Positions 1 to 11,025 of a stretch of 18,106 bases of DNA are shown here, piece by piece. The position numbers and the translations under genes are program-made. The first letter of the stretch is position 1; every line of letters begins with the position of its first letter. The notes beneath the pieces were generated by a model. The model worked only from the letters and a program-made list of their open reading frames with translations. It ran no database searches and was not told where the DNA came from. Source of the stretch: Chalciporus piperatus (lineage: Eukaryota > Basidiomycota > Agaricomycetes > Boletales > Boletaceae); contig JBBPTG010000380.1 in NCBI GenBank assembly GCA_038093975.1, positions 1 through 18,106 of the forward strand. Reading direction: 5' to 3'.

Positions 1-998
1 GTCAAGGAACTAGTCGCATCCATCAAATTCAACGACGAGTATTCCTACGAGGACAACAAGGAAACTCATCGTAATCTATACAGTACACGTCCAATCCTTC
101 AAGTCAACTTGCGTCTTCTTGCCGTCTGATTTTTCTTCAGATGAACTCGTATCCCTCGTTCCACCTGATCATTCTGATTCTCTGGGCCAACCTCCCCCAT
201 CGCTCATATTCTACGCCGCACGCCACATCCTTTACCCATCCTTCATCATTGGACAAATCCCCGAATTACTCAACTACCTCTCCACCATCGACATGTATCG
301 CCAGTTCGTGGTAAAGAAGGCTGACGAGGCGCTCTTGTGGCAGGAGTACTATGCTAGCGAGCAGCGTGCGGGTCGCGCAGATGATGTGAGACTATTGACA
401 GAGAAAGAGACGCGCGTGTTACAGGGATACGTGACGAAGAAGGATGACAAACGGAGGGTGTATATCATGCTGATACGAAGCCTCATTCAAGTCGTGAGCA
501 TGATACACCATTACGATGATCTCTTCCACTGACTCTCTGACATCAATCCAGCACCTCCATTATATCTGGACAGCCCCAGAATCGTGTCTGATCGCAAAGC
601 GACTTCATGCGTTCTTCCCTGGATCGTTCGAGGGCATAGACGAGCCCTCGCCATTACAATTCCACGTACATCTGTCTGAGGACGAAAAGGCCCAACTGGG
701 ACAGCTCAAGGAAGAATGTCACGAGTGGATGAATGACGCTGTGGATTGGGCTGGTGTGCGTGAGGAGGAATGTCGGCAGAATGGGTAAACATCTTTCTAT
801 TCAATGTTCTTTCTTCTACGCTGACCAAGATCTAGGCTATCGGAAGAAGACATGGATGCAAGCTACGTAGATGACTTTCGAGAGGCGTTCCCCCCTCTGT
901 TTGAACCGGCCGAGATGGTTGAAGATGTCGAACTTTACATTACATATGTCGAGGGAATGCTACGAAAGCTTCTGGAGTGGTTTGGACCTTCGCCGTAG
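1..998 (+). CDS. Hypothetical fungal protein, 3' part (four exons, 5' end outside window)
   Basis: Partial gene running off the left edge. Exons join(1..70, 141..493, 552..784, 836..998) give an open frame of 272 residues ending at TAG 996-998. All three introns (70, 58 and 51 bases) start GT and end AG, and the phases (1, 0, 2) agree. The product is mainly helical and acidic-polar with no signal peptide or clear membrane span. It has an aromatic stretch early on (residues about 40-75), a central charged helix rich in Lys/Arg/Glu/Asp, and a C-terminal part rich in Glu and Trp with repeated acidic patches. I do not recognise the family and assign no function. It is convergent with VPS39, with about 580 bases between the two stop codons. 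The exon structure is well supported; the true start lies upstream of the window. Confidence 0.72.
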
Positions 999-1576
999 GG
1001 ACAGCCAATCGTACGCGCTCTCAGTGAGGTACCTTGAAGTCCTTGGACTGTCTCTTTGCCTAGGGTTGTTGCGTGATGGGTGATGGGGTTATTGGTGAGT
1101 TGTTGCAACATCGGAAATATGATATAACAGTTGCAACGGTCCCCAGTCAAACAAAGTGGATCTACCCGTCGCCGGATCGAACACAATAGGATAAGCGAAC
1201 GCTCTACGCTCTTCTCTCTCTCTCGTAAGAAGGCAGATTACTTAGAGAGCTCCGAATCGTGTGGAAGGTGGGTACTTAGAACTGATCTGCATCGTAGTCG
1301 GAGTCGTGGCACAAGCAAGTTCTTTCGAGCTGGTGTCATCCGTCGTATTCGGCTCACCTGCATGCACGGCAGTAATAAGTTTTGAATCCATCTATCTGCC
1401 GGTGATGATCTTGGATAAGGCCAGTGACCCAATTTCGCACATACCTGGATTATGCACTCGAGGGACAATTTTTACGAACGAATCGATTGGCAACGCAACA
1501 GACACGTAAGCAGTCGATACAACAGGCCTCATCTACTTACCAGCGCTGGCTATCCCACGACCACATCCTCAACACC
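999..1576. other. Convergent intergenic spacer (3' UTRs)
   Basis: The spacer lies between the stop codons of the unknown gene (+) and VPS39 (-). Several short open frames cross it on both strands, but none has recognisable content, splice support or a good start context. I see no tRNA-like fold and no repeat. On the minus strand a strong donor-like GTAAGT lies near 1540, downstream of the VPS39 stop, so an intron in the VPS39 3' UTR is possible. Otherwise it is treated as non-coding. Confidence 0.5.
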
Positions 1577-4500
1577 TCAACTCTGCTGTACAGCGAGGCG
1601 TCTGCTGGAAAACGCTTCCCGGCACTGATAATGCGTGACTTCGCCACTAGAAACATCACCAACGCAGCCCGTTAGCCTTTTGCATCCACAAAGAACGATA
1701 AAGCAGACGTCACGCACCGAGGAGCATGTACCGCAATGACACTATTCCCAAGACGTTTGTGACACTGAGGACATCTACGATAGCCCCCTCAGTTTTTCCA
1801 ACACGATGAAAGATACCAGGGAAAACATACATCCGACTGTCAGTCACCTTGACCCGCCTCGACTCGAGTACCATCAACCTCCTCTCCACCTCTTCTTTCC
1901 TCGCCGAGCTTACCTCCCTCACGACACTGCTATCAAATACGGGTGCTCTCAAGGACGGTATCAAGAACGGCTTCACATCTTGAGCGCTCACGAGAGGTGG
2001 GAGTAATTGCAGCGTCTCGATTGGATCGAGGCGAGCACTGTGTCGTGCGATGAGCGAGAGTGCGGGGAATAAAAGGTTCGGAGGGTTTGGGATGGTAGGT
2101 CGGAGGTAGAGTTTGAGAAGAGTGAGGAAGAAGGGCGAAGGGGTTGGCGTAGGGGAGGAAATCCGTTTGCAATGTCTGGAAATGTAAGGTTAATATTGCA
2201 GAATCCCGGGTCGAAGGACGGCTGGGATAGGAGGACTCACTCTTCCGCCTTGGCGTAGTCTCCAAGTTTGTATACATAAAGCTCAAGAGCATGTTCATGT
2301 CTATCCATGCGACCCAAGAGGATAGCACGCGCTTCATAAAGATCTACATAGAGGAGCTCAACTCCTCGACAGAGGTCACAAGAAATCTCACTCACCATCT
2401 GAGAGCAATCCGTACAATCGATCGGACCGGTAATGTTCGGTCGTGTCGATGAACTTGAGAAGCTTCGAATACACCTCTGCACGCTTGCCTGCTCCAATCA
2501 ACGAAGGAAGAAAAACATCAGTAAACGGATTCACGCGCATATAAGGGAAGGGACAGGAAAGGACGCACCCTCGTCCCCTCTCTTCTTAGCGGCCATCGTA
2601 ATTCCAAGATAGAGCTCTGCCAGTCGATCATGGAATCCCGCACTCTTCTCCTCTTTCTCCTGGATGAGATACTCGAGGTACCGGGCTGCAACCTGGGGGT
2701 CAAATCTTTCGAGGTAATCCGTAACAGCGCCCCGAGGAAGCTCTACATCATCGGATGTGAAGATCTGGGTGACGAGGTGCATTATCATTCATTAGTGAGA
2801 AGACTTCAAAGGCAGAAAAGCAGACCTCAAAGGCCATCTCTCGATCCTGTTCGAAAACCCATCTTGCGGACTCAAATATCTGATCCAAGTACTCCGGACC
2901 CAGTTTCCGGAGGTACGAAATTGATGGGCCCAGTTTATCCCTCATGTCTTCTTCTTTCTCGCTTAGCCTGCAAGTAAGGGGTGAGTGGAAACCTTGGGGA
3001 TCCATAAGACTTCAGACGTACTGCGCCAGTAACTTGAGCGCCTTTGCATGCATCTTCCTCCCATTGTACAGGAAGACAAGTTCCGCATGTTTCTAGATGC
3101 GGGGGTTAGTCGCCACTGTTCTCCTCGACGAGTCCCAAAGACAAGCGTCTCCACACTGAATGATATACAATGGCTCACCTCTCTCGCTCTCAATTCCTCT
3201 TCCACTTCCTCAACTTCACACCAATTCGGCAGCCTACAGAGCGGACCCAACATACTCGGTCGTCCAATCAAATAACTCTTAAACAACGCCGTGTCGACGA
3301 TCTGAGCTCTCTTCACGAGTTCGTCTTCCGTGAGATCTGAAAGTGCGACGCCAGACGGGAGAGCGTAGAGAGCGGCGGGTGAAGTAGAAGAGAGCGTTGG
3401 GAAGAGGTGTGACTGAGATGGGGTTATTTGGTGGGAAGAGAGGGCACCGGCAAGCTTCGGTCGCATGGAGGTTAGGTACCGCCATAGAGTCTCCAAGGAA
3501 CGGGTCGAGTCGTCTACAATGAGTACACACGTCAGGATTCCAAACGTACTCAAAGAGATCATTCCAGGCACGAGCAATGGTGAACGCACCGAGGACCTTC
3601 CCTTTCTTCTTCCCGGCCAGCGACGCAACATCGTCTTCCTTGGATACCGCTGCAGGTAATAAAGCTCCAAAACTTGTCTTGGTCCGGGCCCTGACTGAGC
3701 CTGTCGGGGATGGGGACCTCGAGATTGTAACTGCGAGTTTGTCTTTACTGCCCGCTGGACTCTCCTTGCTTTCGCTAGACTCTGTCGACGCGGCATCCTC
3801 CGCCTTCCCCGCGCCTCCGGTCGTATCACTTCCCCTGGTGGATTGCTCCTTCGGTTGTGCGGCTGGTCCACCGAATAATTCTACCCAATCCTCCTGCTTC
3901 ACCGCCAATCGTCCAGCCACCTTGTGAGGATACAGCGCGACGACCTTGGCAGGATTAACATCGAGCTCCAAAAACGTATTGACCGCATTGTCATACTTGC
4001 CCGAACGGAATTGTGATACTGCGTTGAGACCAAGGATAAGATTTCGTCTGGGGCTTGGACTTGGGCCGTAAACATGATCCAATAGGGCTAGGGCTTCAGT
4101 ATAGGAGGCTTGTGAAACTAATTCCTCGATTTGGGCGTCCCATTCTCGCATGGTAAATTTCCAGATGGTGGAGCCCTCCGCAGCGGCGAGCGTTCGATCG
4201 AGAGGGGTAGAGAAGAGGAAGATGCTAGAGGGAGACTTTGAAGTGGCTGGGAAATGGGCAAAGGTGGAATTCGTCGTGAGAAGTCGTAAGGAGACATTCA
4301 CCGGAGATGGATTGGCAGCACTCAGAGTAGAGGTCTGTGTAAAAGGAAAGGCTGCCGTCTGAACGGGATGCATGTTGATAGACGTTATGATCTGAATGAC
4401 GGGTGCTTGGATAAATGATGGTTGTGTCTGCGCTTGACTTATTTGTTGAGACATGGGTGTAGAGCCTGAGGGGACTAGGGAGGTCCCACTACCATTAGAA

Positions 4501-5829
4501 GATTCCCCGCTGACAGGAACTGTGACTGTGCCAGGTGGCAGTATAGAAAATATGTAAGGGTTCGCGTATGCTGCAGGCGTCCACAATGGACTTGAGTCGA
4601 GAATTTAAAATCATGACAGTACGGGAGTCCAGCTCACCAATTTCCTCGGGTTGACTCGGCCAATTTATGACTGACTCTTTCGTCTTCCCATCAACCGAAA
4701 CGACGAAACCCTGATCTAGAAGTATCGAATGTTCGTTGGACCGCACGGCGAATCACGAGATGGACCGCTTCACTTACTGTCCTTTACGATAACAGCCTCC
4801 TCTTCATTAATCCTCGCCAAACCAGGTTTCGCATTCTTGCTTCCCAGCCCGAGAGTCATATAACTTGACAGACCAGAAAAAGTACCCATTCCCAATCCTG
4901 TGGAAGATGATGCAGTGGGGACGGGTGCAGGCGTCGCAATATCTACAGTCGTGCAGTCGTCCAGAGAGAAAATCGCGTGTTCAGTGGAGGAGTATGCAAA
5001 GCACACATGAGAGGGATCCAAGAAAGCTATGGCACGGGGTGAATGAGGGAGTGGTGTTTCCTGTTCACCAAAGATTTCGAGGATAGTAAAAGAAATCGAC
5101 GATATACCACACGCGTTTTGACTTACCTTGACTGGCTGAGCTTCTCCATCTTCCCATGTATATACCACCACTTTCCGACGACAGCCTATCACGAGAGTCG
5201 TCACCATCGTTGGAATTGGTATCGGCTTTGTCTTCACTTCAAACCCGCCGGACCGGGGTGAGGCAGTTGGATCGGTACTCTGACCCCCCGGCGCATCGTG
5301 GACGCTTGAATGAATGGCGAACGATAATGCACCCTTGGCTTTGCTAAGTGGTGTTGGGGGAGAAAAAGAAGGTAGTGGATATAGTGTCGGGATGGTTTCT
5401 GCGAATAACACTATGAGTGAATGTGGGATACCGAACGGGAGTGATGCTCGAACCAGCAAGGACAACCAATGAATTCACATCCTTGATATACCCTAACTGA
5501 TCAATAGCTCTCCTTGATATTCCAACCTTCGTCTCCACAAGTGTAACCGTTGGGTCTTCACCTTCGGCTGAGCAGCCCACGCGACGATGAAGTTAAGTTG
5601 ATGAAGACGCAGAGGTAAGAGCCAGGACACACCAGACTGTTCATGCAAGTCATAAACATGAATACTCCCGTTCGCCGTACCAATGTATAGTCTATCTCCT
5701 GGAAGGGCAGCTGGTAAGGGGGTTGGGTGATCCGGGCTGCTACGAGCAATAATTACCTTGGACGAGCAGCGACTCTGGTCGTTCTTTGAATCCGGTAAGC
5801 ACTGCAGTCGGCGTATTGAACGGCGCCAT
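1577..5829 (-). CDS. VPS39: VPS39/VAM6-like HOPS complex subunit (CNH domain, Vps39 domains 1 and 2)
   Basis: Vacuolar sorting protein 39 tethers late endosomes, vacuoles and autophagosomes as part of HOPS with the Rab7/Ypt7 GTPase. Sixteen exons: complement of 5829-5757, 5698-5633, 5567-5454, 5398-5127, 5060-4778, 4715-4638, 4570-3590, 3513-3179, 3092-3022, 2967-2826, 2764-2569, 2488-2396, 2343-2241, 2175-1831, 1774-1718, 1646-1577. They total 1092 codons plus TGA, with all phases consistent. The citron-homology (CNH) beta-propeller begins at residue 1 (start MAPFNTPTAVLTGF) and contains the motifs RRAIDQLG, VIGCRRKVVVYTW and INWPSQPEEI. Exon 7 carries a Ser/Pro/Gln-rich disordered linker. 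Vps39 domain 1 is near residues 680-757 (ALFKSYL, LGPLCRLPN, EVEEVEEEL). Clathrin-like helices follow (LGPEYLDQIFE, HDRLAELYL, YEARAILLGRM), then Vps39 domain 2 ending in CPQC and HYQC, a possible zinc-binding set. Length fits fungal homologues. The acceptor of exon 4 could instead lie 12 bases upstream. A paralogous Vps3/TRAP1-like identity is less likely. Confidence 0.93.
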
Positions 5830-6406
5830 GTCGCTCGCCTGTCACCGGGATGGATGAAGTCCTGGACAACGACCAGGGCGATCCAACGTGTGGTAGTAGT
5901 GGCGTTACTCGAAGCCTGCGATGATTGACAGGCACAGCCACCACATACAAGGTTCTCTGAGTCTTTTGATCGTCTTCTCTTCTGCCATCGTTCTATCCAA
6001 GTACTAACACAGGCTGATCTGTGCTTGTGGTCAAGCTAACTCACTGCTGCGGTAGGCTTAGCACTTTCCCTGTCAAGCGTCGCACACAAACAGGCGTGTC
6101 ACGGTGCGACATACCCTGAATCATCATTGAGGTATGGCGACGTTGATGGCTAATAAGCGTGGCCGCGGAGACGATCAAGTCGAAACTGTAATCACAGGGT
6201 AGGTGTGTGGTGTTGCATAGACCCTAGGGCCGGATATCGATACGATTCTTGCTGTCAAGTCTCGAATGCGAGAGGACGTAGTATAGAAAGGAAGGCATGT
6301 GTACATAGATTGGGTCCAATAGAAACGCAGGCTTGAATCGAGGAGAGGCATAGAAAGGAAACATGCGTGAACAGGATCCTCACATGAAGAAGAGCTAAGT
6401 TAAATA
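5830..6406. other. Spacer between VPS39 start and TPR-CHAT stop
   Basis: Both neighbours are on the minus strand, so this spacer should hold the TPR-CHAT 3' UTR (right side) and the VPS39 promoter and 5' leader (left side). The part near 6255-6420 is A/T-rich on the side of the CHAT stop. No protein gene, tRNA or repeat is convincing. The only item worth naming is the small upstream reading frame listed separately. Confidence 0.5.
5905..5988 (-). promoter_or_regulatory. Candidate upstream ORF in the VPS39 leader
   Basis: A 27-codon reading frame with its own ATG (5988-5986) and TAA stop (5907-5905) lies 75 bases before the VPS39 ATG on the same strand. Its peptide begins MAEEKTIKRL and ends with a hydrophobic WWLCLSIIAGFE stretch. 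If the transcript starts upstream of 5988, this frame would be read first and could reduce translation of VPS39. A GTATGT donor-like site inside it (near 5947) means it could instead be spliced out. The transcript start is unknown, so this is a suggestion only. Confidence 0.25.
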
Positions 6407-9400
6407 TTATATACCGACATGAATAAACGGAACCCATGAAAAGAAAGACGCGTCAGAGTCACGGAGATGCTGGACAGCATAATGCAACGCTTCTGCAGCT
6501 TCGGTGCTGTCCGGCACTTTGCCATCCCGGAAGAGATGCTCGTACACATCCTTTGTCACTTTCGGTGCGTCATGGTCCATGATTGACCACATCGTTGCAA
6601 CGACACCGCTGTAACCAGCTAGAAGCATTCCTGCCGCGAGATGGACAGATTCTTCTGATAGCTTTTCCTCTCCCTGTGCGGTCTGACAGGCAGAAAGAAA
6701 AGCGAGACCACCTCGAGGGCGTGACAACCGAATGATGTCCGAAAGTTTCAGGCGACGACCATCGGCGAGGCAAAGCCCGCTGTCGAGCGGGTTGACAGGA
6801 TCTTGCACGCCATGACACGCGAAATGGACCCAGTCAGAATTAGACTCCATTTTTGCCAAGACGTCCTCGACCGTCCCGTCAGAGTCCCGAAGAGTTACGA
6901 ATCGAGAATTAGCGGACGAGGTTCTGATGTGATCGATCTCCTGTGGCACGGAGGCTAGCCGAGTCAACCCATCTGTCGGTGGCTGAGGGACGGCAACGAG
7001 GTGAATCTTGGACGAGGCGTTGCTCGTGTCCTTCTGAGGGGGTGGTGCAAGAGCACTGAGAGTTGGTGCATAGGACGATATGACGAAATCAGAAAGCTTG
7101 GTCCCGGGGCTAGTGGAACCATGAAGACCGGCGGCGTGTATGGGTAGGAATGCGAAGGGTCCAGTGGGACACCAAAAGATACGAGTCTTTTTCTCACCAC
7201 CCGACGGGGGAGTCTGAGAACATGCAAATATTAGTCGGAAAAGATCGAGGTTCCGATATTGACGACATACCGAAAAGCCGAGGGCACCAAGAACTGGGTT
7301 TACAACACTCTCCCAAAGGTGTGCGAGAATGAAACGGAACACTTCGTCAGGTGTGTATCCTTCGATTCGTTGGGGCTTAACTTTGACCGCCCTATCACAA
7401 TCCTGCATCAACAACGTATTGAGCAGGTCCTGCGACGCAAGATTCTCTTCGGAGGAAACCAGAGCAGATATATCATCACGTGAGATAATGAGACGACTCT
7501 GCTGGAGCAAATGACGGAGTAGTTTCTGTAGGCCTACCACCATCGGATAACTGATATCAGGAAGCGGGACATGAAGAACATTGCCCAAATCCTGCCTGAC
7601 AATCAATGCATCACATCGTTTGTGACTAGCATTGAGATACACGACGGGACCAGAGTGCGCCGAAGTGGCGAGTTGCTGGATGGTCTTCGGGAGCAAGAAC
7701 CGGTCGAAGCCCGGCAATGACCGTATGTCGGCAAGGAGTTTCTCTCGCGAGATAGCGAGTTCATGGTGTCTCTGGGTTTCCTTCTCGAGTGACAGAGTGG
7801 CAGCCTGAGGGCCTGCGTCACTTGACAGCCGGTGCGATGTGGAATTCTCACGAGAGCTGGCTTGCTCTAGCTCTCGGGAGATATCTCGGAAGTGATCAGC
7901 AAGAGTGGGATACTCGACGCGAAGCTCGTCTACTGGAGTGCGAAGCTGGAGGAATTGACTCCAGACAACCGAACGGCCTTGTTCGAGCCATTCAACAGCC
8001 ATCTCAGGAAAACCAGCTTCAACTGCGGCCGCGGCCGCGCCTCTTGCTACATCAGTAGCAGTGACGAGTAAACGGTGGCGCTCTGCGAGTGGCAGGCCGA
8101 TCCATGCCAAATCTGGAAGAAGGCTCATAGAGGTAGCATATGCATCAAGAAGAGCCTGGGAGTCATCTTGTAAGTGTGCAGACAAAGCCCAGCCGCGAGA
8201 GGCATGGAAGCGGTCAGGAGTGGGACCTGTGGTGGAGCGAGCGGCCAGTGAGAAGTGCAATGTAGCAGCAAGGAGACTGGAATCATCGTTGGAGTGGTTG
8301 AAATGTTCAATGAATAAGTTCCCGAGGCTTCTCAACTGATTTGGCTTGCCAGGATGGCCTTCGGGAGTGAGATGCACTGCCTCCTCGAACATCGAAATGG
8401 ACTTCTTGATGTCTGCGAGGTCGCCAAGCCGCTCAAAGCGACGAAATAACGACCTGCCAAGGTTGTTCAATAGAACTGGCTTGCTGGGATGGCCACCGGG
8501 AGTGAGATGCACTGCCTCCTCGAGCATTGAAGTGGACTTGTTGATGTCTGCGAGGTCACCAAGCTGCTCAAAGCGACGAAGCAACGAGGACCCGAAATTG
8601 GTCAATAGAGCTGGCTTGCTGGGATGGCCATCGGGAGTGAGATGCACTGCCTGCTCTTTCATCGAAATGGACTTGTTGATGTCTGCGAGGTCGCCAAGCC
8701 GCTCAAGGCGACAAGATAACGAGCTCCCGAGGTTGTTCAACCGACTTGGCTTGGCAGGATGGCCTTCGGGAGTGAGATGCACTGCATGCTCTTTCAGCGA
8801 AATGGACTTGTTGATGTCTGCGAGGTCACCAAGCCGCTCAAAGCGACGAAATAACGAGTTCCCGAGGTTGTTCAACCGACGTGGCTTGTCAGGATGACCT
8901 TCGGGAGTGAGATGCACTGCCTGCTCTTTCATCGAAATGGACTTGTTGATGTCTGCGAGGTCGCCAAGCCGCTCAAAGCGACAAGATAACGAGTTCCCGA
9001 GGTTGCTCAACCAACCTGGCTTGTCAGGATCGCCTTCGGGAGTGAGACACACTGCCTCCTCGAACATTGAAATGGACTTGTTGATGTCTGCGAGGTCACC
9101 AAGCTGCTCAAAGCGACGAGATAACGAGCTCCCGAGGTTGCCCAACTGACCTGGCTTGTCAGGATGGCCTTCGGGAGTGAGACACATTGCCTCCTCGAGC
9201 ATTGAAGCGGACTTGCTGATGTCTGCGAGGTCACCAAGCCGCTCAAAGCGACGAAATAACGAGTTCCCGAGGTTGTTCAACCGACGTGGCTTGTCAGGAT
9301 GACCTTCGGGAGTGAGATGCACTGCCTGCTCTTTCATCGAAATGGACTTGTTGATGTCTGCGAGGTCGCCAAGCCGCTCAAAGCGACAAGATAACGAGTT

Positions 9401-11025
9401 CCCGAGGTTGCTCAACCAACCTGGCTTGTCAGGATGGCCTTCGGGAGTGAGACACATTGCCTCCTGGAACATTGAAATGGACTTGTTGATGTCTGCGAGG
9501 TCACCAAGCCGCTCAAAGCGACGAAATAACGAGTTCCCGAGGTTGTTCAACCGACTTGGCTTGGCAGGATGGCCTTCGGGAGTGAGATGCACTGCCTGCT
9601 CTTTCATCGAAATGGACTTGTTGATGTCTGCGAGGTCGCCATGTCGCTCAAACCGACCAGCCAATAACCCTCCGAGGCCACCCAGGATCAGAGGCCGGCG
9701 AGGATCCCGATTTGACAGGTGCAGCAGCATAACCCGTTGCCTCCGTATCAGTTCCTCGTCACCAGATTCTCCACCGTCTGGGATCCCAGGCTTTATAGTC
9801 TGAATGGACGAGGGGGCCTCGGCCATCTCCAGTGCAAGGCTCGCTGCCCGGTAAGAGTAGCTCTCTACCGGGGAGAGCTCCAACACCCTGGAGAACAAAT
9901 CCTTGGCATCCGTCCTGTCTGCCTCCTGGCCTCGTTGCTGGAAACGGGCCAGAAGAGCGAAACCGAGATCGAGCGCTGTCGCGCAGTGATCCGAGTGACC
10001 CCTGGGGCGAAGCTGGAGTGCTTCCTGATACAACGTGATTGGAACATCTAGGTCGAGATAATTATTGTTGGCTCGACAGCGTATGAACCTCGCAGTGGCC
10101 AAGTTATATACTACATCAGAACGATCGGGGTGGTCGGGGGGACAGATCTCTCGGACCCGCTCGAAACGCGCGATAGCTTCGTCGAGATCCCTTTGGTCCT
10201 GGTGCCAGCGATAACGTAGGAGAGCGCGATGTCCGGCATCCGTGATCTCTCCCAGCTGGTTCATCGCGTCTGACTCTGGTGGCTATTATAATCGGGTGAG
10301 AACTCATCAACGAGATCAATGGGTCACTCACTTCAAGTCTCGATATGGATTCATTTAAATCGTACATTCGTCGTTCGGTTACGATCTTGAGTGACGAACA
10401 TGATGGGAAAACTTCGTTATCCTCCGGAACCGGAAACCTGATTGCTGCGACAGGATGTCAAGGTGGTAGGTATGACGAGCCGAGCGTTACTCACGCCAGA
10501 CCCGTTCGTTGCGATCGAGCACCTCTCCAACAGTAGTGTTGAATTGACAAAGTAATTCTCCATTTCCGAGCATTGAGCCAAGTTCAAAGGATGCGTAGAC
10601 CCTGAACGAAATGACAGATGATTCTTCCGACGGGCTTGGACCTTGGTCAGTCAAAGTAGTACAAACGGACAGATAGCGACTCACAGGACGATCTCTTCGT
10701 CCCATTCCACGATGTCCTCGGCTACCAAGACGGGTTTATTTGAGGTTTTCATCGTCTTCTCACCAATTTCTACAGCCATATAGAAACCTGCTGGAATGCG
10801 ACGGAGGCCAGCGACAACATCTGTCGCGCGGATTTCTACGCAGGGGTGTCAACGATATGCTTAGTTTGGCGTACACTACAACGTACGTGTTATTAGGGCA
10901 CATTCGCGTTTGTTTTTGTCAGATATGTTTGGTTCCGAGTCGTCTGATCCCCTTCTCTCCTGAGGACGTCGTTCAAGTTGTTGCGGGGCACGAGGTGGGG
11001 TTGAAACCGGAGAGTCTTTATCCAT
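6407..11025 (-). CDS. TPR-repeat CHAT-domain protein with C2-like N-terminus (putative caspase-like protease)
   Basis: Six exons: complement of 11025-10887, 10835-10685, 10634-10495, 10444-10332, 10282-7271, 7213-6407; 1453 codons plus TAA, phases consistent. Order: a charged, Pro/Gln/Arg-rich tail (residues 1-46); a C2-like beta domain (about 47-165, with IPAGFYMAVEIGEK and VYASFELGSMLGNGE); irregular TPRs (about 188-383); ten 45-residue TPR units (384-833); further TPR-like helices; and a CHAT domain (about 1040-1453). CHAT (caspase HetF associated with TPRs) is a clan CD protease fold. The catalytic His is in HFACHG (H1319) and the Cys in LSACQTA (C1361); both are present, so activity is plausible. 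Such proteins are numerous in agaricomycetes; their substrates are not known to me. The N-terminal ATG at 11025 lies in a good context (GTCCATGG), and exon 1 is the least certain exon. The ends GTP/ATP-free: no NTPase domain is visible. Immune or cell-death roles are inference from bacterial CHAT proteases. Confidence 0.88.
7214..7270 (-). other. 57-base phase-0 intron in the CHAT coding region, readable in frame
   Basis: The intron starts GTATGTCG and ends TTCTCAG, with a branch-like GACTAAT before the acceptor. Removing it joins LGFS to TPPSGGEKK, which fits the CHAT family. Its length is a multiple of three and it has no stop codon, so the unspliced message would stay open and add 19 residues near the start of the CHAT core. 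Splicing is the better model, because the inserted stretch has no counterpart in the family as I know it. Confidence 0.75.
8327..9676 (-). repeat. Ten tandem 135-bp repeats encoding 45-residue TPR units
   Basis: Inside the TPR-CHAT gene ten units of exactly 135 bases follow each other without gaps. Each encodes one 45-residue TPR-type helix pair around the core RRFERLGDLADINKSIS and LTPEGHPDKP. Units 3 and 6 are identical in protein. At DNA level positions 8812-9030 and 9217-9435 match over all 219 bases by eye, an offset of 405 bases or three units, so the array also has a three-unit higher-order period. Variation is concentrated at a few positions: the residues after S-I-S (KEQ, FEE, FQE, LEE), the CL/HL pair, and the three to five residues after KP (GWLSN, RRLNN, SRLNN, GQLGN). 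The outer units (1, 9, 10) diverge more, as expected for an array renewed by unequal exchange. Confidence 0.95.

Noticed and set aside
2963..3871. A 302-residue minus-strand open frame
   Set aside because: Only its middle (the Vps39 domain 1 part, exon 8) is coding; the start is a wrong frame of exon 7 and the end covers introns and another wrong frame.
3279..4586. A 435-residue minus-strand open frame taken as a separate gene
   Set aside because: Its first part is exon 7 of VPS39; after the donor at 3589 it reads through an intron and then a wrong frame of exon 8.
8327..9676. Regular repeats that could suggest a CRISPR array
   Set aside because: The units are contiguous, have no unique spacers, are 135 bases long and stay in one open frame as TPR repeats of a eukaryotic gene.
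8346..9803. Repetitive plus-strand open frames opposite the TPR array
   Set aside because: They are antisense shadows of the 135-base units; a repeat length divisible by three keeps several frames open. The family motifs are all on the minus strand.
6407..11025. CHAT protease as part of a type III-E CRISPR system
   Set aside because: No Cas7-11, no array and a spliced fungal gene; only the protease family is shared.
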